A DNA stretch of 64,000 nucleotides from Planctomycetota bacterium (GTDB lineage: Bacteria; Planctomycetota; UBA1135; UBA2386). Shown piece by piece: positions 62,129-64,000 of the stretch (positions are counted from its first letter, which is position 1; each line of letters begins with the position of its first letter). The stretch is from assembly GCA_016716265.1 (NCBI GenBank), contig JADJWQ010000006.1, forward strand, positions 3,747,501-3,811,500, in the 5' to 3' direction. The notes under the pieces were generated by a model, which did not search any database, had not been told where the DNA came from, and worked only from the letters and a program-made list of their open reading frames with translations. Made by a program: the position numbers and the translations under genes.

Positions 62129-64000
62129 CGCCCACCTCCCGCGGGCGCGAGCTGCACCAGCTCGCGCGCCGCTGCGACGATGTCGTCCTCCTGCACCATC
62201 ACCAGGTTCGCGGCCGCGCCGAGCGGCACGTAGCTGTCGACCGCGGCGATCCGCCGCATCGCGATGCCGCGGGTCGCCGGATTCTGCGCGAGCTCGGCGA
62301 GGATGGCCGCCGACGGCCCTGCGGCGGTCGCGCGGCATTCGTCGACGACCAGCACACGCCCGGTCGCTGCGGCGTGCTCGGCCACGGCGGCGTGCGGCAG
62401 CGGCGCGAGCCAGCGCAGGTCGAGCACGCGCGCCGCGATGCCCTCGGCGGCGAGCCGGCGCTGGGCGCGCAGCGACAGGTAGAGACCGTTCGCCCACGCG
62501 ACGATCGTCAGCCGGTCCGCCGGTGTCGCGCCGTGCAGCCGCGGTGCGCCCAGCGGCACGCACTCGCCGGGCGGCGGGTACGGCGACTCCCAGCCGCCGT
62601 CGCCCTTCTCGTGCAGGTCCTTGGTCATGTAGAGGGCGATCGGCTCCAGGAACACGCACACCTTGCCCGCCTTCGATGCGGCCGCGAGGCAGGTGCGCAG
62701 CATGCCGACAGCGTCCTCGGGCCGGGCCGGTGACGCGATCACGAGCCCGGGGATCTCGAGCAGCGCACCGATGCTGTTGTCGTTGTGGAAGTGCCCGCCG
62801 AAGCCCTTCTGATAGCCGTAGCCGGCGATGCGGACGACCATCGGATTGGCGTAGCGACCATTGCTGAAGAACTGCAGGCTGGCCGCCTCGCCGCGGAGCT
62901 GGTCGATCGCATTGTGGACGTAGGCGAGGTATTGGATCTCGGGGATCGGCAGGCAGCCGACCTGGGCCATGCCCTGCGCGAGCCCGAGGATCGTCGTCTC
63001 GTCCAGGATCGTGTTGAAGACCCGGCCGCTACCGAAGGCCTCCAGCAATCCGGCGGTCACATTGTACACGCCGCCCTTGCGCGCGACGTCCTCGCCGAAC
63101 ACGAACGCCTCCGGATACGCGGCGAGCTCGTCGCGCAGCGCCTGGGACAGACGGAACGCGAGGTGGCGGCCACGCGCCTCCTGTTCGGGAAGCTGGTCGC
63201 CGAACACGGCCCGGCGGCGCGCCTCGGGCGCGATCCGCACGGGCAACGAGTCGGGGGACGGGAGCCGCAGCGGGGCCGTGACCTCGGCGGCGGTGCGCAG
63301 CTTCGGCCGGAGGCTCGCCTCGACTCCGGCCCGGCGTACGCGCGACAGCATGTCGTCGCGCATCCGCTTCATCTCGTCCCGGGTGATCGCGCCGGTCGCG
63401 AGCAGCAGATCGGCGAACGCGAGCAGCGGATCCTGGTGCTCGGCTTCCTCGAGCTCCTCCGGCGTGCGATAGACGGTCTCGACGTCCGAGCCCGCGTGCC
63501 CGAGCAGCCGCACCGTGCGCAGGTGGAAGAACACCGGTCGACGCGTGCGCCGGCAGTGTTCGATCGCCGCGCCCGCCTGTGCGTAGGTCGCGGCCAGGTC
63601 GCGACCGTCCGCGGCGAACCAGGTCATGCCGGCTCGAGAGCCGAAGCTGCGCTGGATGTAGTCGACCGGCGTGCGCACCGAGATACCGATGCCGTTGTCC
63701 TCGCAGACGAACAACACCGGGCAAGGCTGGCGGTGCATCGCCGACGCGGCCGCCGCGGTGAACCCGGCCTGCGCGGTGGCATGATTGGAGGATGCGTCGC
63801 CGAACGAGCAATACACGATCGAGTCGCGCGGGATCGGGCACGGCAGTCCATGGCGCTCCATGCGCGCCAGCGCATAGGCGATGCCGACCGCCTTCGGCAG
63901 GTGGCTCGCGATCGTGCTGGTCTGCGGCGGCACCCACAGCGACGAGCTGCCGAGCACCTTGTGGCGTCCGCCGGAGACGGGGTCGTCGGCCGCCGCGGCG
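62125..64000 (-). CDS. Fused alpha/beta 2-oxo acid dehydrogenase E1 component (5' truncated by window)
   Basis: The frame is open to the right window edge, so the start is missing. The alpha half has SLWVPPQTSTIASHLPKAVG, the TPP motif IVYCSFGDASSNHATAQAGF followed by VCEDNGIGISVR, and RLLGHAGSDVETVYRTPEEL. The beta half begins near 63190: AYPEAFVFGEDVARKGGVYN, FNTILDETTILGLAQGMAQV, PEIQYLAYVHNAIDQLRGEA and GYGYQKGFGGHFHNDNSIGA. Alpha and beta are in one chain, as in several branched-chain or pyruvate-type E1 proteins. It decarboxylates a 2-oxo acid for transfer to lipoyl-E2. No E2/E3 is in the window. Confidence 0.93.
   Translation of the reverse strand, partial: AAAADDPVSGGRHKVLGSSSLWVPPQTSTIASHLPKAVGIAYALARMERHGLPCPIPRDSIVYCSFGDASSNHATAQAGFTAAAASAMHRQPCPVLFVCEDNGIGISVRTPVDYIQRSFGSRAGMTWFAADGRDLAATYAQAGAAIEHCRRTRRPVFFHLRTVRLLGHAGSDVETVYRTPEELEEAEHQDPLLAFADLLLATGAITRDEMKRMRDDMLSRVRRAGVEASLRPKLRTAAEVTAPLRLPSPDSLPVRIAPEARRRAVFGDQLPEQEARGRHLAFRLSQALRDELAAYPEAFVFGEDVARKGGVYNVTAGLLEAFGSGRVFNTILDETTILGLAQGMAQVGCLPIPEIQYLAYVHNAIDQLRGEAASLQFFSNGRYANPMVVRIAGYGYQKGFGGHFHNDNSIGALLEIPGLVIASPARPEDAVGMLRTCLAAASKAGKVCVFLEPIALYMTKDLHEKGDGGWESPYPPPGECVPLGAPRLHGATPADRLTIVAWANGLYLSLRAQRRLAAEGIAARVLDLRWLAPLPHAAVAEHAAATGRVLVVDECRATAAGPSAAILAELAQNPATRGIAMRRIAAVDSYVPLGAAANLVMVQEDDIVAAARELVQLAPAGGGR

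Overview
The window is about 70% GC and almost entirely coding. It carries lipopolysaccharide genes (kdsD, kdsC, lptD, a LAB_N lipid A protein), MCE/Mla lipid transport, ECF sigma signalling, a signal peptidase I with a large insert, a Lys/Ala-rich histone-like protein, and several secreted proteins that share a C-terminal domain. Together these suggest a diderm, probably a deep-branching, high-GC member of the Planctomycetota. This is an inference from gene content; there is no rRNA in the window to settle it.

Layout. 1-5.9 kb: the end of a LAB_N protein, a 3-hydroxyacyl-CoA dehydrogenase/enoyl-CoA hydratase fusion, two exported proteins and a glycosyltransferase. 5.9-6.4 kb: apparently decayed coding sequence. 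6.4-11 kb: an SGNH-like exported protein and a pdxR-pdxS-pdxT vitamin B6 cluster. 11-18.3 kb: a PstS-like protein, an outer-membrane barrel lipoprotein, a nucleotidyltransferase-nitroreductase fusion, a flavin reductase, pyrE, an O-methyltransferase, a DUF4262 protein and purF. 18.3-27.6 kb: a class IV aminotransferase, a histone-like protein, a CBM9-like/degenerate metallo-beta-lactamase protein, signal peptidase I, an orphan HPt protein and small unknowns. 27.7-32 kb: fmt-rsmB, a HIT-like enzyme and scpA. 32.1-39 kb: a tightly overlapping LPS operon, kdsD-kdsC-(950-aa LptC/LptA-like)-lptD. 39-41.8 kb: ettA, a TatA/B protein and a GspE N-domain protein. 41.9-48.7 kb: a translationally coupled operon, dnaN-dciA-like-gyrB-MCE-(MlaF::MlaE fusion). 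49-55 kb: a small unknown, a methyltransferase and an ECF sigma/anti-sigma/RseB-like operon with an apparent autoregulated promoter. 55-64 kb: tRNA-Arg(CCG), an M61 peptidase, a CDGSH protein, lexA, a pentapeptide-repeat membrane protein, a hemerythrin, a DnaQ-like exonuclease, and an orphan malonyltransferase coupled to a fused E1 alpha/beta dehydrogenase.

Two kinds of repeat stand out. First, at least eight loci carry tandem arrays with a 15-bp period (one locus 15-16 bp). Some are intergenic; others are in frame and encode pentapeptide arrays. Units at two loci about 34 kb apart and in opposite orientation differ at only one of 15 positions. Second, three intergenic sites carry a roughly 90-bp element with inverted ends (AGCCCGGATGATCC...). 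In each case one end abuts a TANNNT, possibly a -10 box, upstream of a minus-strand gene. Adjacent co-directional genes very often overlap by four bases (ATGA or GTGA), which points to extensive translational coupling.
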